From Streptomyces umbrinus (GTDB taxonomy: Bacteria; Actinomycetota; Actinomycetes; Streptomycetales; Streptomycetaceae): DNA of 64,000 nucleotides. Shown here piece after piece: positions 7,883-16,963 of the stretch. The stretch is taken from contig NZ_JAUSZI010000002.1 of the NCBI RefSeq assembly GCF_030817415.1, positions 3,906,001 to 3,970,000 on the forward strand. The letters run 5' to 3'. The notes beneath the pieces were generated by a model. That model was not told the DNA's origin. It worked only from the letters and a program-made list of their open reading frames with translations, and did no database searches. The number at the start of each line of letters is the position of its first letter. The stretch's first letter is position 1. The translations under genes and the position numbers were made by a program.

Positions 7883-8380
7883 ATGACCTGGCTGCCCGCT
7901 GACTTCGTCCATCCGCTGCGTGTCGACGTGCCCGGTGGGCACCATCTGCGGCCGATCACCGGGGGCGACGCAGCGATCGACTACCCGACGGTGATGGCGT
8001 CCCGGGAACGGCTGTGGTCCATTTTCGGGGAGGCCTGGGGATGGCCCGCCGCCACGATCACGTACGAGGCGAACCTGGCGGACCTGGAGCGGCACGAGGC
8101 CGAGATCGCCGCTCACGAGTCGTTCAACTACGTGTTGTTCGACGCGGCGGAGAGCGTCGAGTACGGGTGCGTCTACATCGATCCGCCGGAGAAGGCCGGT
8201 GCCGATGCCGAGATCTCCTGGTGGGTCGTCGACGAGCAGGTGGGGACCGCTCTGGAGCGGGATCTCGACGCGCTCGTGCCGCGGTGGATCGGTGAGGCGT
8301 GGCCCTTCGAGCGGCCGCGGTTCATCGGGCGGGACCTGTCCTGGAAGGAATGGCTGGCGCTGCCGGGTCCGGCTCGCTGA
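7883..8380 (+). CDS. GNAT-like N-acetyltransferase family protein
   Basis: 165 residues, cytoplasmic, resembling small acetyltransferase-like proteins of Streptomyces. Visible blocks: HHLRPITGGDAAIDYPTVM, an ETI-like central strand (YGCVYIDPPEKAGADAEISW) with WWVVDEQVGTALERDLDALV, and a conserved end PRFIGRDLSWKEWLALPG. The pyrophosphate-binding R/QxxGxG/A loop of classical GNAT enzymes is not obvious, so acetyl-CoA binding is uncertain. Translation probably starts on a leaderless mRNA. The gene ends before a 22-bp inverted repeat and a bidirectional terminator shared with the convergent ABC operon. Confidence 0.6.
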   Translation: MTWLPADFVHPLRVDVPGGHHLRPITGGDAAIDYPTVMASRERLWSIFGEAWGWPAATITYEANLADLERHEAEIAAHESFNYVLFDAAESVEYGCVYIDPPEKAGADAEISWWVVDEQVGTALERDLDALVPRWIGEAWPFERPRFIGRDLSWKEWLALPGPAR

Positions 8381-8431
8381 GCCGTCGGGGGCCATTCGTA
8401 TGCGTGTCGGCCGCGGGTGCATCGTGGTTGC

Positions 8432-8509
8432 TCGCGCAGTTCCCCGCGCCCCTCAAAAGCACGGGTGCACGCGAGCTTTTGCCTTTCAGGGGCGCGGGGA
8501 ACTGCGCGA
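8432..8509. repeat. Long inverted repeat, Streptomyces intergenic palindrome family
   Basis: Two perfect 22-nt arms (8432-8453 and 8488-8509; core GCAGTTCCCCGCGCCCC) enclose a 34-nt loop that itself contains CAAAAGC/GCTTTTG. The same arms recur at 60957-61000 with a 4-nt loop, and a related sequence lies inside a coding region near 57580. RNA from either strand would fold into a very stable hairpin. Confidence 0.8.
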
Positions 8510-8546
8510 CCAGCCCCCGCCCACCCGCAGTCACACACATACGAAT

Positions 8547-8574
8547 GGGGCCCCTCCCAAAGGGAAGGGGCCCC
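8547..8574. terminator. Bidirectional terminator hairpin between convergent genes
   Basis: GGGGCCCCT (8547-8555) pairs with AGGGGCCCC (8566-8574), and CCC/GGG closes the inner loop around AAA. It lies directly between the GNAT-like gene and the convergent ABC permease, and touches the permease stop codon. Confidence 0.65.
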
Positions 8575-9377
8575 TACGCGTCCCGCACCCTGAAGGCCGC
8601 GCCCGCCACCAGCAGCAACCCGAGTGCGTACGCCGCCAGTACGCCGAGGCCCGGCCAGGGGCCGATCGGGAGGCGGGAGAGGTCACGCGTGGCCTGGACG
8701 GCGAGGCCCGCCGGCATCGGGGCCCAGCGTTCGAGACGGTCCCGCCAGCTCGGGTCGCCCAGGACGCCGGCCAGGAGCGGGACCGCGTACAGCAGGCCGA
8801 GGCCCATCGTGATCGCGCCCGTGCTGTCCCGCAGCAGGGCCGCGAGGCCGAGGCCGAGCAGGGCTGTCAGGGTCAGGCAGAGGACCGACCCGAAGGCGGC
8901 GCGGAGCGTGGGGCCGTCGGCCAGGGACGGGAGCGGGTAGCCGGCCTCCGGAGTGAAGCCGTTGCCGGGGAGGATCAGCCGGCCCGCGTAGAGGGAACCG
9001 AGAATCGCAGCCGTTCCCGCGGCCGCCGTCATGGCGGCCAGGACCGCCGCCTTCGACACCAGCAGCGACACCCGGTGCGGCATCGCCGTCAGTGTCGTGC
9101 GGATCGTGCCCGTGCCGTACTCCGCTCCCATCGACAGCGCGCCGAGGACGAGGGCCGTCGCCTGGCCCAGCCAGACGCCCGTCAGGCTCAGTTTCACCGT
9201 GTCCTCGTGGCAGTCGGCCGCCGACGGGCACGCGCCGGTGCCGACGGCGGACACCGCGGCCGCGCCGACCACGACCGTGAGGACCGCGGTCGCCGCCAGA
9301 AGCCACCAACTGCTGTGCAGCGTACGGAGTTTCGTCCACTCGGCGTGCAGCGGCCGGAGCGCCATCGAGCGACTCAC
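8574..9377 (-). CDS. ABC-2 transporter permease
   Basis: Membrane subunit of an ABC-2 type exporter, 267 residues with about six hydrophobic segments. It starts VSRSMALRPLHAEWTKLRTL, the typical 'AEWTKLRT' opening of actinobacterial ABC-2 permeases. It has YGTGTIRTTLTAMPHR after the second helix, the conserved loop of this family, and ends in a hydrophobic LGVLAAYALGLLLVAGAAF segment. GTG 9377 overlaps the stop codon of the upstream permease (GTGA) and has AGGAGG five nt before it, so translational coupling is likely. ATG 9365 is too far from that site. It is the last gene of a three-gene operon with the permease at 9374 and the ATPase at 10948. The substrate is unknown. Confidence 0.85.
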   Translation of the reverse strand: MSRSMALRPLHAEWTKLRTLHSSWWLLAATAVLTVVVGAAAVSAVGTGACPSAADCHEDTVKLSLTGVWLGQATALVLGALSMGAEYGTGTIRTTLTAMPHRVSLLVSKAAVLAAMTAAAGTAAILGSLYAGRLILPGNGFTPEAGYPLPSLADGPTLRAAFGSVLCLTLTALLGLGLAALLRDSTGAITMGLGLLYAVPLLAGVLGDPSWRDRLERWAPMPAGLAVQATRDLSRLPIGPWPGLGVLAAYALGLLLVAGAAFRVRDA

Positions 9378-10951
9378 GCGTCCCTCCTGCGCAGGCGCCA
9401 GACCGCGAGGGCGAGCGCCACCGCCACGTACGCGCCCAGCACCGCCAGGCCGTTCCAGGGGGCCATCGGGTAACAGCCGCTCTCCGGCAGGCAGTTGTGG
9501 TCCACCTGCGGATAGCGGGTGACCCCCTGCTGGATCGCGAAGGCCGCCGCCGGGGTCAGCCGCAGCAGCCACTCGGCGGCCGGCAGCGGGAGGGCGAACG
9601 CCAGGATCTGCGGCAGGATCACCAGGACCACCACCGCCGTGATCGCGCCCGCGCTGCTGCGGAGCAGCGCGCCCACGGCCAGGGCCAGGACCGCGACCAG
9701 GGACAGCAGGAGCGCGCTGCCGACGACCGCCTGCGGAACGGCCCCCTCCAGCATCGAAAGATCCGGGAACGCGGGTGGCTTGAAGCCATTGGAGCGCAGG
9801 GTTTCCTGGGCGAGCGGGAACGCCAGGGCCGTCGCCACGAGCCCCGCGGCGAACGTCACTCCCCCGATCACCAGGACCTTCGCCGCCAGTACCTGTTCCC
9901 GGCGCGGACTCGCCGTGAACGTCGTACGGATCATGCCGCGCTTGTACTCGGCGGTGATGAAGAGCGCGCCGAGCGCCACCATGAACAGGACGCCCACGGA
10001 GACGCCCTGGAAGCTCATCTGGACGGTGTCGCCGCCGGTCTGGTCCGGGGCGATGTCGCCCTGGCCGGTGACCCTGAAGGCGCTGGCGCCGGTGGCCTCC
10101 GTGCTGCCGGGGATCGGCCGGGCCGGGCCCGACGCCGGGAGGTCCGGGTCGTCCGGATCGGGGGCGCCCACGTCGGTGCTGGTCCAGGAGGGGCGGGCGC
10201 TGTCGCCGCGCAGTTCCACGTGGTCGAAGTCCGCCGTCGCGGTCGCGATGCCCGCGGTCGCCGAGGTCCCGCCGAAGGAGCGGCGCAGGGTGGTGTGCGC
10301 CGGGGTGGCGGCGAAGAGACCCGCCCGGGCGGTCTTCGGCAGGTCCGCCGGGCGGACGGTCGCGATCTTCGTCCACTCGCGGCCGTCCGGCGACTCGTAG
10401 CCCGTCAGCTCCTGGCCCGAGCGGGTCAGCCGGAGCCAGCGCGCACCTGCAGACGAGCCCTGCTCGTCGTGGGTGAAGTCCCACTGCATACGGACGCCGT
10501 GGTCCGGGGTCACCATCAGGGCCACGTACGAACTGCCGGGCTTCGTGCTCGACTTGACCATGACGCCGGCCTTCGCCCAGGGCTCCGGGGACCTGCCCTC
10601 GCGTCCCTCGATGCCGGACACCCGGACCGTGACGCTGCCGTCCCCGGTGAGCGGCCGGTGGACGAAGCGGAAGGTGTCGTCCACGCGGGTGCCGTCGGGG
10701 GCGGAGACGATACGGACCCGGCCGTTGGAGTCGTTCACGGAGCCGCTCGCGCCGAGTTGCGAGATCACGACCGTGGCGGCGGCGGCCAGCACGAGGACCA
10801 GCAGCCAGCTCCGTACGGTCCAGAACTTGCTCCACTCCGCGCGCACCAGCCGTACGAACCCGTCCCGCCCTGGCTGGAGTTGTGACCTGTACGGGGTGCT
10901 GGGCGCGGGTGTCGGGGGAGTGAGGGAGGGTGGTGTCGGGGAGGACGTCAT
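9374..10951 (-). CDS. ABC-2 transporter permease with large extracytoplasmic domain
   Basis: 525 residues, second subunit of the same ABC-2 exporter. A proline-rich tail (about 25 residues) leads to RAEWSKFWTVRSWLLVLVLA, the first membrane helix. A roughly 250-residue insertion follows (GDGSVTVRVSGIEGREG, WAKAGVMVKSSTKPGSSYVA, GREWTKIATV); it reads as a concanavalin-like/DUF1349-type beta-sandwich and should lie outside the membrane. The remaining helices come after it, with AEYKRGMIRTTFTASPRRE as the family loop. ATG 10951 overlaps the ATPase stop (ATGA). The insertion suggests an envelope-facing sensing or carbohydrate-binding function; that is inference. Confidence 0.83.
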   Translation of the reverse strand: MTSSPTPPSLTPPTPAPSTPYRSQLQPGRDGFVRLVRAEWSKFWTVRSWLLVLVLAAAATVVISQLGASGSVNDSNGRVRIVSAPDGTRVDDTFRFVHRPLTGDGSVTVRVSGIEGREGRSPEPWAKAGVMVKSSTKPGSSYVALMVTPDHGVRMQWDFTHDEQGSSAGARWLRLTRSGQELTGYESPDGREWTKIATVRPADLPKTARAGLFAATPAHTTLRRSFGGTSATAGIATATADFDHVELRGDSARPSWTSTDVGAPDPDDPDLPASGPARPIPGSTEATGASAFRVTGQGDIAPDQTGGDTVQMSFQGVSVGVLFMVALGALFITAEYKRGMIRTTFTASPRREQVLAAKVLVIGGVTFAAGLVATALAFPLAQETLRSNGFKPPAFPDLSMLEGAVPQAVVGSALLLSLVAVLALAVGALLRSSAGAITAVVVLVILPQILAFALPLPAAEWLLRLTPAAAFAIQQGVTRYPQVDHNCLPESGCYPMAPWNGLAVLGAYVAVALALAVWRLRRRDA

Positions 10952-11880
10952 CGCGCGACCTCGCCGTCCACCGCGGAGACGAACTCCGTGGAGTCCCGGG
11001 TCAGTTCCATGTACGCCTCTTCCAGGGTGGCCCGGTGGGAGCCCACCTCCGCGAACGCGATCCCGGCCTCGGTGAGGAGCGCCACGATCCGCTCCGGCGG
11101 CAGACCGGTGACGGTGAGGGTGTCGCGGCCGGTCACCGCGACCGTGCCGCCCTTGTGGGCGAGCAGTTCCATCGCCTCCGTACGCGCACTCGTACGCAGG
11201 GCCACGCGGTCGCCGGACGCGGCGGCCAGCAGGTCGGCGACGGCCGTGTCGGCGATCAGACGGCCCCGGCCGATGACGACCAAGTGGTCGGCGGTGTCCT
11301 CGAGTTCGCTCATGAGATGGCTGGAGACGAGGATCGCCCGGCCCTCGGCGGCCAGTCGGCGCAGCAGGCCGCGGATCCACTGGATGCCCTCGGGGTCGAG
11401 GCCGTTGACCGGTTCGTCGAAGAGGAGCACGGGCGGGTCGCCGAGGAGCGCGGCGGCGATGCCGAGGCGCTGGCGCATGCCGAGCGAGTAGCCGCCCGCC
11501 CTGCGCCGGGCCGGCTGTTCCATGCCGACCTGTTCGAGGACCTCGTCGACCCGGCGCATGGGCAGGCCGTGCGAGTGGGCCAGCCAGCGCAAATGGTCGC
11601 GACCGCGGCGGGCCGGGTGCAGCGCGGCGGCGTCGAGCAGTGCGCCGACCTCCAACAGCGGGGTGCGCAGGGCGTGGTAGGGGCGCCCGCCGATGAGGGC
11701 GTGGCCCGTGTCGGGGGCGTCCAGGCCGAGTACGGTCCGCATGGTCGTCGACTTGCCTGCCCCGTTGGGGCCGACGAAGCCGGTGACCTGGCCCGGTTCG
11801 ACCGTGAAGGAGAGTCCGTCCACGGCGACGGTCTGCCCGAACCTCTTGCGGAGGTCCCGGACTTCGATGGTTGCGTCCAT
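10948..11880 (-). CDS. ABC transporter ATP-binding protein
   Basis: Cytoplasmic ATPase of the ABC-2 exporter, 310 residues. Walker A GPNGAGKST sits near residue 39. The signature is YSLGMRQRLGIA, Walker B is PPVLLFDEPVNGLDPEG, and the switch His lies in LVSSHLMSEL. A C-terminal DrrA-like domain follows (TLTVTGLPPERIVALLTEAG, ATLEEAYMELT). It is the first gene of the operon. ATG 11880 lies eight nt after a minus-strand TAGCCT (11889-11894), so the mRNA may have almost no 5' leader. The operon is divergent from a two-component system, a common arrangement in which the kinase/regulator controls the exporter. The substrate is unknown; DrrAB-type drug or lipid export is possible. Confidence 0.9.
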   Translation of the reverse strand: MDATIEVRDLRKRFGQTVAVDGLSFTVEPGQVTGFVGPNGAGKSTTMRTVLGLDAPDTGHALIGGRPYHALRTPLLEVGALLDAAALHPARRGRDHLRWLAHSHGLPMRRVDEVLEQVGMEQPARRRAGGYSLGMRQRLGIAAALLGDPPVLLFDEPVNGLDPEGIQWIRGLLRRLAAEGRAILVSSHLMSELEDTADHLVVIGRGRLIADTAVADLLAAASGDRVALRTSARTEAMELLAHKGGTVAVTGRDTLTVTGLPPERIVALLTEAGIAFAEVGSHRATLEEAYMELTRDSTEFVSAVDGEVAR

Positions 11881-12036
11881 GTCCAGCGAGGCTAGGGACC
11901 CCGGCGCTCGGCGTCGTCCCGCCCGGGAGCAGTCTTCGCCGCCCCCGGCCCGGGGGACGGCATCCCCCGCGCGAGGGATACGGCACTGCTGACCTGGGGG
12001 ACGCGGTCCGGCGCGGGCGGCGGCAGAATGGCGGAC

Positions 12037-13645
12037 GTGGACGAGGCGGGCGACGCGGACAAGGTGACGACGGGGTGGGCGGTCTCCCGACCCGCGGAAC
12101 ACCCTTGTGCGGCTTGGCCGGTGGGGCTGCACCGACCCCGGCCGTCGGGGCTGCGCCGATCCTGGCCGTCGGGGCTGCGCCGATCCTGGCCGTTCGGGCT
12201 GGGTCGACCTTGGCCGTTGGGACTGCGCCGGGCCGCCGCCTCCCGCGCCGACATGCGCTCGCGCGACCGCGGCGGCGCAGACATCTTCGACCACGGCGGC
12301 GCAGACGCCCTCGACCACGGCGTACGGGCCGTCGACCACGGCACACGCGCCCCCGGCCGTGGCGTACGCGCTCTCGGCCGAGCGATGCGACGCCTCTCCC
12401 CCGCGTCACACACTCGCTCCTCGGCCCTGTTCTCCGCCGGTGCGGTCAGGGCCGCCGGTACCGGGCCCCTCTCCCCCGTCGTGCTCTCCGTCGGTCTCGC
12501 GGTCCTCGCCGCCGTCGAGATCCTGGTCCGCGCCGCCGGACTGCGCGGGAATCTCGCGCTCGCCCTGCTGCTCGCGCTGTGCACCACTCTGCCCGTGGGG
12601 TTCGTCCTCGCGCCGGAGCGCGGGGCGCCCGTCCGCGGCACCGCGGCCATCGCGCTCACGACCACCTGCGTCCTGGCCCTGGAGCCCTTCCGGGCCCTCA
12701 CCCTCGCCGGGACGGCGGCCCAGCTGATCACCGTCCATGCGCTGGGCCGGGCGGGAACACCCCTGCTCAGCGGCCTGCTCGTGCTGCCGTACGTCGGACT
12801 CGCGCTGGCCGCGGCAGGCGACCCCGCCGACTCCACCGTCCGCGTCGTGGCCGTCCTGGTCGCCACGCTCGCCTCCGCGGCGGCGGCCACGGGCATCACC
12901 CGGCACGTCCGGACGGCGGCACAGGCACACAGCGCCACGGAACGGGCCTTCGCCGACACCCTGCTCGAACACGCGGCACGGGGTGAACGGGCCCGTATCG
13001 CCAGGGAGTTGCACGATGTCGTCGCCCACCACATCTCGATGATCGCCGTGCAGGCCGAGACCGCCCGGCTGACCACCCAGGGGCTGCCGGCCGACGGAGC
13101 CACCCGGCTGCTCGCCATCGGGGACACCGCGCGGGCCGCGCTGACGGAGATGCGGCGACTGCTCGGAGTGCTGCGCGAGGACGCGGACGTGGGGGTCACC
13201 CGGCGCCCCCAGCCGGGGCTGCGCCAGCTGATGGAGCTGATCGACGACTCCCGGGACGCCGCGGGTTCCCGTACCCGGCTGATCGTCAGCGGCACGGTCG
13301 CCCCGCTCGACCCGGGCATCGAGGTCACCGCCTACCGCATCGTCCAGGAGGCCCTGACGAACACCCGCCGACACGCTCCGGGCGCCGCCGTCGACGTGGA
13401 ACTCCGTTACGGAACGGACGACTTGGAGCTCCGCGTACGCGACAACGGACCGGGGCCTGGACCCGGACCTGCTTCCGGGGTCGACCCCCGGACACCCGGC
13501 CGACCGTGACCGCGTCGGGCACGGCATCCTCGGCATGCACGAACGCGCGGCCACCGTGGGCGGCACCCTCCGCACCGGCCCCGCACCCGGCGGCGGCTTC
13601 CTGGTCGAGGCCCGCCTTCCCGTACGGGCGGAGGCTCTCGCATGA
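12037..13645 (+). CDS. Sensor histidine kinase (NarL/DesK type), apparent one-base frameshift
   Basis: Membrane sensor kinase partnered with the response regulator that follows. Order: an unusual low-complexity N-terminus of about 115 residues with an 8-residue repeat; four or five hydrophobic segments; a HisKA_3 H-box RARIARELHDVVAHH (phospho-His near residue 326); and an N box YRIVQEALTNTRRHAPG. The first frame then reads DNGPGPGPG and stops at 13509. The expected end (GHGILGMHERAATVGGTL) is in the +1 frame and stops at 13645, overlapping the regulator start as ATGA. One extra G in the GGGG run at 13452-13455 would explain this. GTG 12037 lies seven nt after CAGAAT (leaderless); ATG 12028 is the other candidate start. 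Confidence 0.75.
12120..12229. repeat. 24-bp tandem repeat in the kinase N-terminus
   Basis: Four units of 24 bp (12120, 12144, 12168, 12192) plus a partial fifth. The two middle units are nearly identical and read GGGGCTGCGCCGATCCTGG. The repeat encodes an 8-residue period (SGLRRSWP, SGLRRSWP, FGLGRPWP). Because the unit is a multiple of three it can change in length without shifting frame. Confidence 0.8.
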
Positions 13646-14397
13646 CACCCCCCGAAGCCGCACCCGAAGCGGTCGCCGAGACGAACGCCGAGGCGGCGGC
13701 CGGCGTACCCACCGGACCCCGCCCCGTCCGCATAGTCGTCGCCGACGACCACGAGGTCGTCCGCGCCGGATACGCCGGACTCCTCGCCACCCAGCCGGAC
13801 TTCACCGTCGTGGGCACCGCGCGGGACGGCGCGGAGGCGGTCCGGGTATGCAGGGAACAGCGGCCCGACGTGGTGCTGATGGACGTACGGATGCCGGTGT
13901 CGGACGGCATCCAGGCGACCGCGGAACTGATGGGCGACGCCGGGCCCGCGCACCCGCCCCGCGTGCTGATCCTCACCACCTTCGACCTCGACGAGCACGT
14001 GTACGACGCCCTCATCGCGGGAGCGAGCGGGTTCCTCCTCAAGGACGTCACCGCGGAGCGGCTCTTCGACGCGGTACGGGTCGTCGCCGCCGGGGAGGCC
14101 CTGCTGGCGCCCGGGGTCACGCGCCGGCTGATCGCGGAGTTCGCCCGGCTGAAGCCCAGGGCGCCGCGCCGGGACGCGCTCGCGGTCCTCACCCCGCGTG
14201 AGTCGGAGGTACTGCGGCTGCTCGCCGAGGGGCTGTCCAATCCCGAGCTCGCCGGGCGTCTGCACGTGGGCGAGGAGACGGTGAAGACGCACGTCAGCCG
14301 GGTGCTCTCGAAGCTCGGACTGCGCGACCGGACCCAGGCGGTGGTCATGGCGTACGAAACGGGTCTGGTCGTGCCGGGGGCGGGGAGCTCGGCCTGA
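13642..14397 (+). CDS. NarL/LuxR family response regulator
   Basis: DNA-binding response regulator, 251 residues. An Ala/Pro-rich tail of about 28 residues precedes the receiver domain: acidic pair DD at 35-36, phospho-acceptor Asp81 in VVLMDVRMP, Thr in LILTTF, Lys134 in FLLKD. The LuxR-type helix-turn-helix follows, from LTPRESEVLRLLAEGLSNPE to EETVKTHVSRVLSKLGLRDR. Its start overlaps the stop of the frame-corrected kinase (ATGA), so the pair is translationally coupled. It is divergent from the ABC-2 operon, which is a plausible target. Confidence 0.93.
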   Translation: MTPPEAAPEAVAETNAEAAAGVPTGPRPVRIVVADDHEVVRAGYAGLLATQPDFTVVGTARDGAEAVRVCREQRPDVVLMDVRMPVSDGIQATAELMGDAGPAHPPRVLILTTFDLDEHVYDALIAGASGFLLKDVTAERLFDAVRVVAAGEALLAPGVTRRLIAEFARLKPRAPRRDALAVLTPRESEVLRLLAEGLSNPELAGRLHVGEETVKTHVSRVLSKLGLRDRTQAVVMAYETGLVVPGAGSSA

Positions 14398-14491
14398 CCG
14401 GAGCATCGGACTCGGCCTGACCGGATAGGGGCGGCCGAATTTCACCCCTTGTGGCAGCGCTCACAGCGTTCGCATAATCCCTCAACAGAAA

Positions 14492-15398
<907 letters not shown>

Positions 15399-15425
15399 CG
15401 TCCGCCTCATCTCCCGTACGAGGTC

Positions 15426-15459
15426 CATGGGCCCGGTGCCGCAAAGCGCCGGGCCCATG
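15426..15459. terminator. Terminator hairpin after trypsin
   Basis: CATGGGCCCGGTGC pairs with GCGCCGGGCCCATG (14 bp, one G-T) around loop CGCAAA. It lies between the trypsin stop and the convergent membrane-protein gene, and is nearly symmetrical, so it may serve both. Confidence 0.65.
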
Positions 15460-15526
15460 CCCGTTCCCGTCCCCTCGCCCCCTTCAGCGGCCGGAAGCCA
15501 CCGTTCTCAGCGGAAGCCGACGGGGT

Positions 15527-16864
15527 TCAGAAACCCCCTCCGAAGTCCCCGCCGCCCCCGAAGTCACCGCCTCCGAAGCCGCCGCCGAAGTCACCGGAGT
15601 CGAAGTCGGCGCCGGACACGTCCCCGCCCTCGTACCCTCCGCCGCCGAAGTCCCCGTACCCGGAGCCGTAGTCGGCCGCGTACGACGGGCTGGCCATCAT
15701 GGAGCCGAGCAGGGTGCCGACGAGGAGGCCGGGCAGAATGCCGCCGCCGAAGTAGCCGCCCGCCCAGGGGCCGTACGCCGGGCCCGCCTCCCAGTAGGGG
15801 CGGCGGCCGTAGTCGGTGTCGACCTCACGGACGGCTGGGTCGTGGCCCTCGGCGAGCCGGACCTGGTCGGCGGCGCAGACCGGCACCTCGCGGGTTGCCC
15901 CGCCCGACGGCGTCCAGGTGACGTCGGCGACCGACGGGCCGTGGCGCGGGTCGAAGAAGCAGGGGGCCCGGCGCTCGGGGACGGGCCGGTGCTCGCGGCG
16001 CGCGGCGAGCACGGCGAGCGAGAAGCGCCCGTCCTCCAGGGACTGGGTGACGGCGCGCACCTCCTCGGGGCGGGTGGCCGCGGCCATGAAGGACTTCGCC
16101 TTGTCGTAGGAGTCGAGGGCGCGCTCGTAGTCGGCGCGCATCGCGTCGTCCGCGCCCGCCTCCGCGGGGTGGAAGTCGAGCCGGTCGAGCTCCTCGCCGA
16201 AGGCGGTGATGTCCTCGTCGACGACGACGCGCAGCTTGTCGAGCGCGGCCTGTCGCTCCGCTTCCTTCCTGCGGCGGTTGCGGCGCACAAGGGTGTACGC
16301 GCCGGCTCCGCCCGCCACGATCACCGCGCCGGCCCCGATCAGGGCACCCGTGTCCACGCCGCCCCCGCCCTCGCTCCAGCCGCTGGGCGCGGAGCCGCCG
16401 ACGTTGGCGAGGGCCCGGTCGGTGAAGTTGTCGAGCTGGGTCTTGGTGTCCTCGCCCTGGACACTGGTGACGAGGTTCTTCACGCCGTCCTGCGACAGGA
16501 CCGAGGAGTCGGCCTTCGCGTCGAACGCGTCGCCGAGCCGGATCGCGTACAGGCCCGTGATGCCGGTCGCGGTGCGCAGGTTCTGGAAGACGTCCTGCTT
16601 CGGGAAGTCCGCGGGGAGCACGGCGACGAAGACCGGCTTGTCGGCCCTCTCGATCTTCTCGGCGAGGGCGTCGGCGTCGGCCGACGACAGTTGCCCCGAC
16701 ATGGACGGGTCGACGTACACGGGGCTCTTCTTCAGGGCGTCGGCGACCGTCGAGACGTCCGTCGCCGCGTGAGCGCCCGTGGCCCCGACGGACAGCACCG
16801 CCAAGGCCGCGAAAGCGATCAGGAGTACGGAGAGTCCTAGCCTGAGGGTCTGTGCGGCCTTCAT
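15527..16864 (-). CDS. Membrane protein with signal peptide and Gly-rich C-terminus
   Basis: 445 residues, conserved-type Streptomyces protein of unknown role. Signal peptide at residues 1-33 (LGLSVLLIAFAALAVLSVGA). An extracytoplasmic domain follows (VADALKKSPVYVDPSMSGQL, KPVFVAVLPADF) that resembles TPM-type domains. A transmembrane helix at about 172-193 (GALIGAGAVIVAGGAGAY) is followed by basic RRNRRRK, so the rest faces the cytoplasm: a helical part (LDKLRVVVDEDITAFGEEL), a cysteine pair region, a second short hydrophobic stretch (GGGILPGLLVGTLLGSMMA) and a Phe-Gly-Gly repeat tail. It ends in DFGGGGDFGGGF. The ATG at 16864 begins a normal signal peptide. Confidence 0.7.
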   Translation of the reverse strand: MKAAQTLRLGLSVLLIAFAALAVLSVGATGAHAATDVSTVADALKKSPVYVDPSMSGQLSSADADALAEKIERADKPVFVAVLPADFPKQDVFQNLRTATGITGLYAIRLGDAFDAKADSSVLSQDGVKNLVTSVQGEDTKTQLDNFTDRALANVGGSAPSGWSEGGGGVDTGALIGAGAVIVAGGAGAYTLVRRNRRRKEAERQAALDKLRVVVDEDITAFGEELDRLDFHPAEAGADDAMRADYERALDSYDKAKSFMAAATRPEEVRAVTQSLEDGRFSLAVLAARREHRPVPERRAPCFFDPRHGPSVADVTWTPSGGATREVPVCAADQVRLAEGHDPAVREVDTDYGRRPYWEAGPAYGPWAGGYFGGGILPGLLVGTLLGSMMASPSYAADYGSGYGDFGGGGYEGGDVSGADFDSGDFGGGFGGGDFGGGGDFGGGF

Positions 16865-16902
16865 ACCTTCGAAGCTACTCCTGAGTGACCGAAAACGAAC
16901 CT

Positions 16903-16942
16903 CAGGTCCGGTGGGCGGCGCATTCGCCGCCCACCGGACCTG
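16903..16942 (-). terminator. Strong hairpin terminator after the GH3 remnant
   Basis: Perfect 18-bp stem: CAGGTCCGGTGGGCGGCG (16903-16920), loop CATT, and its complement (16925-16942). It lies 22 nt beyond the stop of the minus-strand beta-glucosidase remnant and upstream of the membrane-protein gene. Confidence 0.7.
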
Positions 16943-16963
16943 ACATGTATCGGTCCAGCGGGG

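Noticed and set aside
12120..12229. CRISPR-like repeats
   Set aside because: The units are contiguous 24-bp coding repeats without spacers and no cas genes are near.
12385..12387. ATG 12385 as the kinase start
   Set aside because: Kept as an alternative only: upstream codons stay in frame, and GTG 12037 has a well-placed -10-like CAGAAT, whereas 12385 has no visible ribosome site or promoter.
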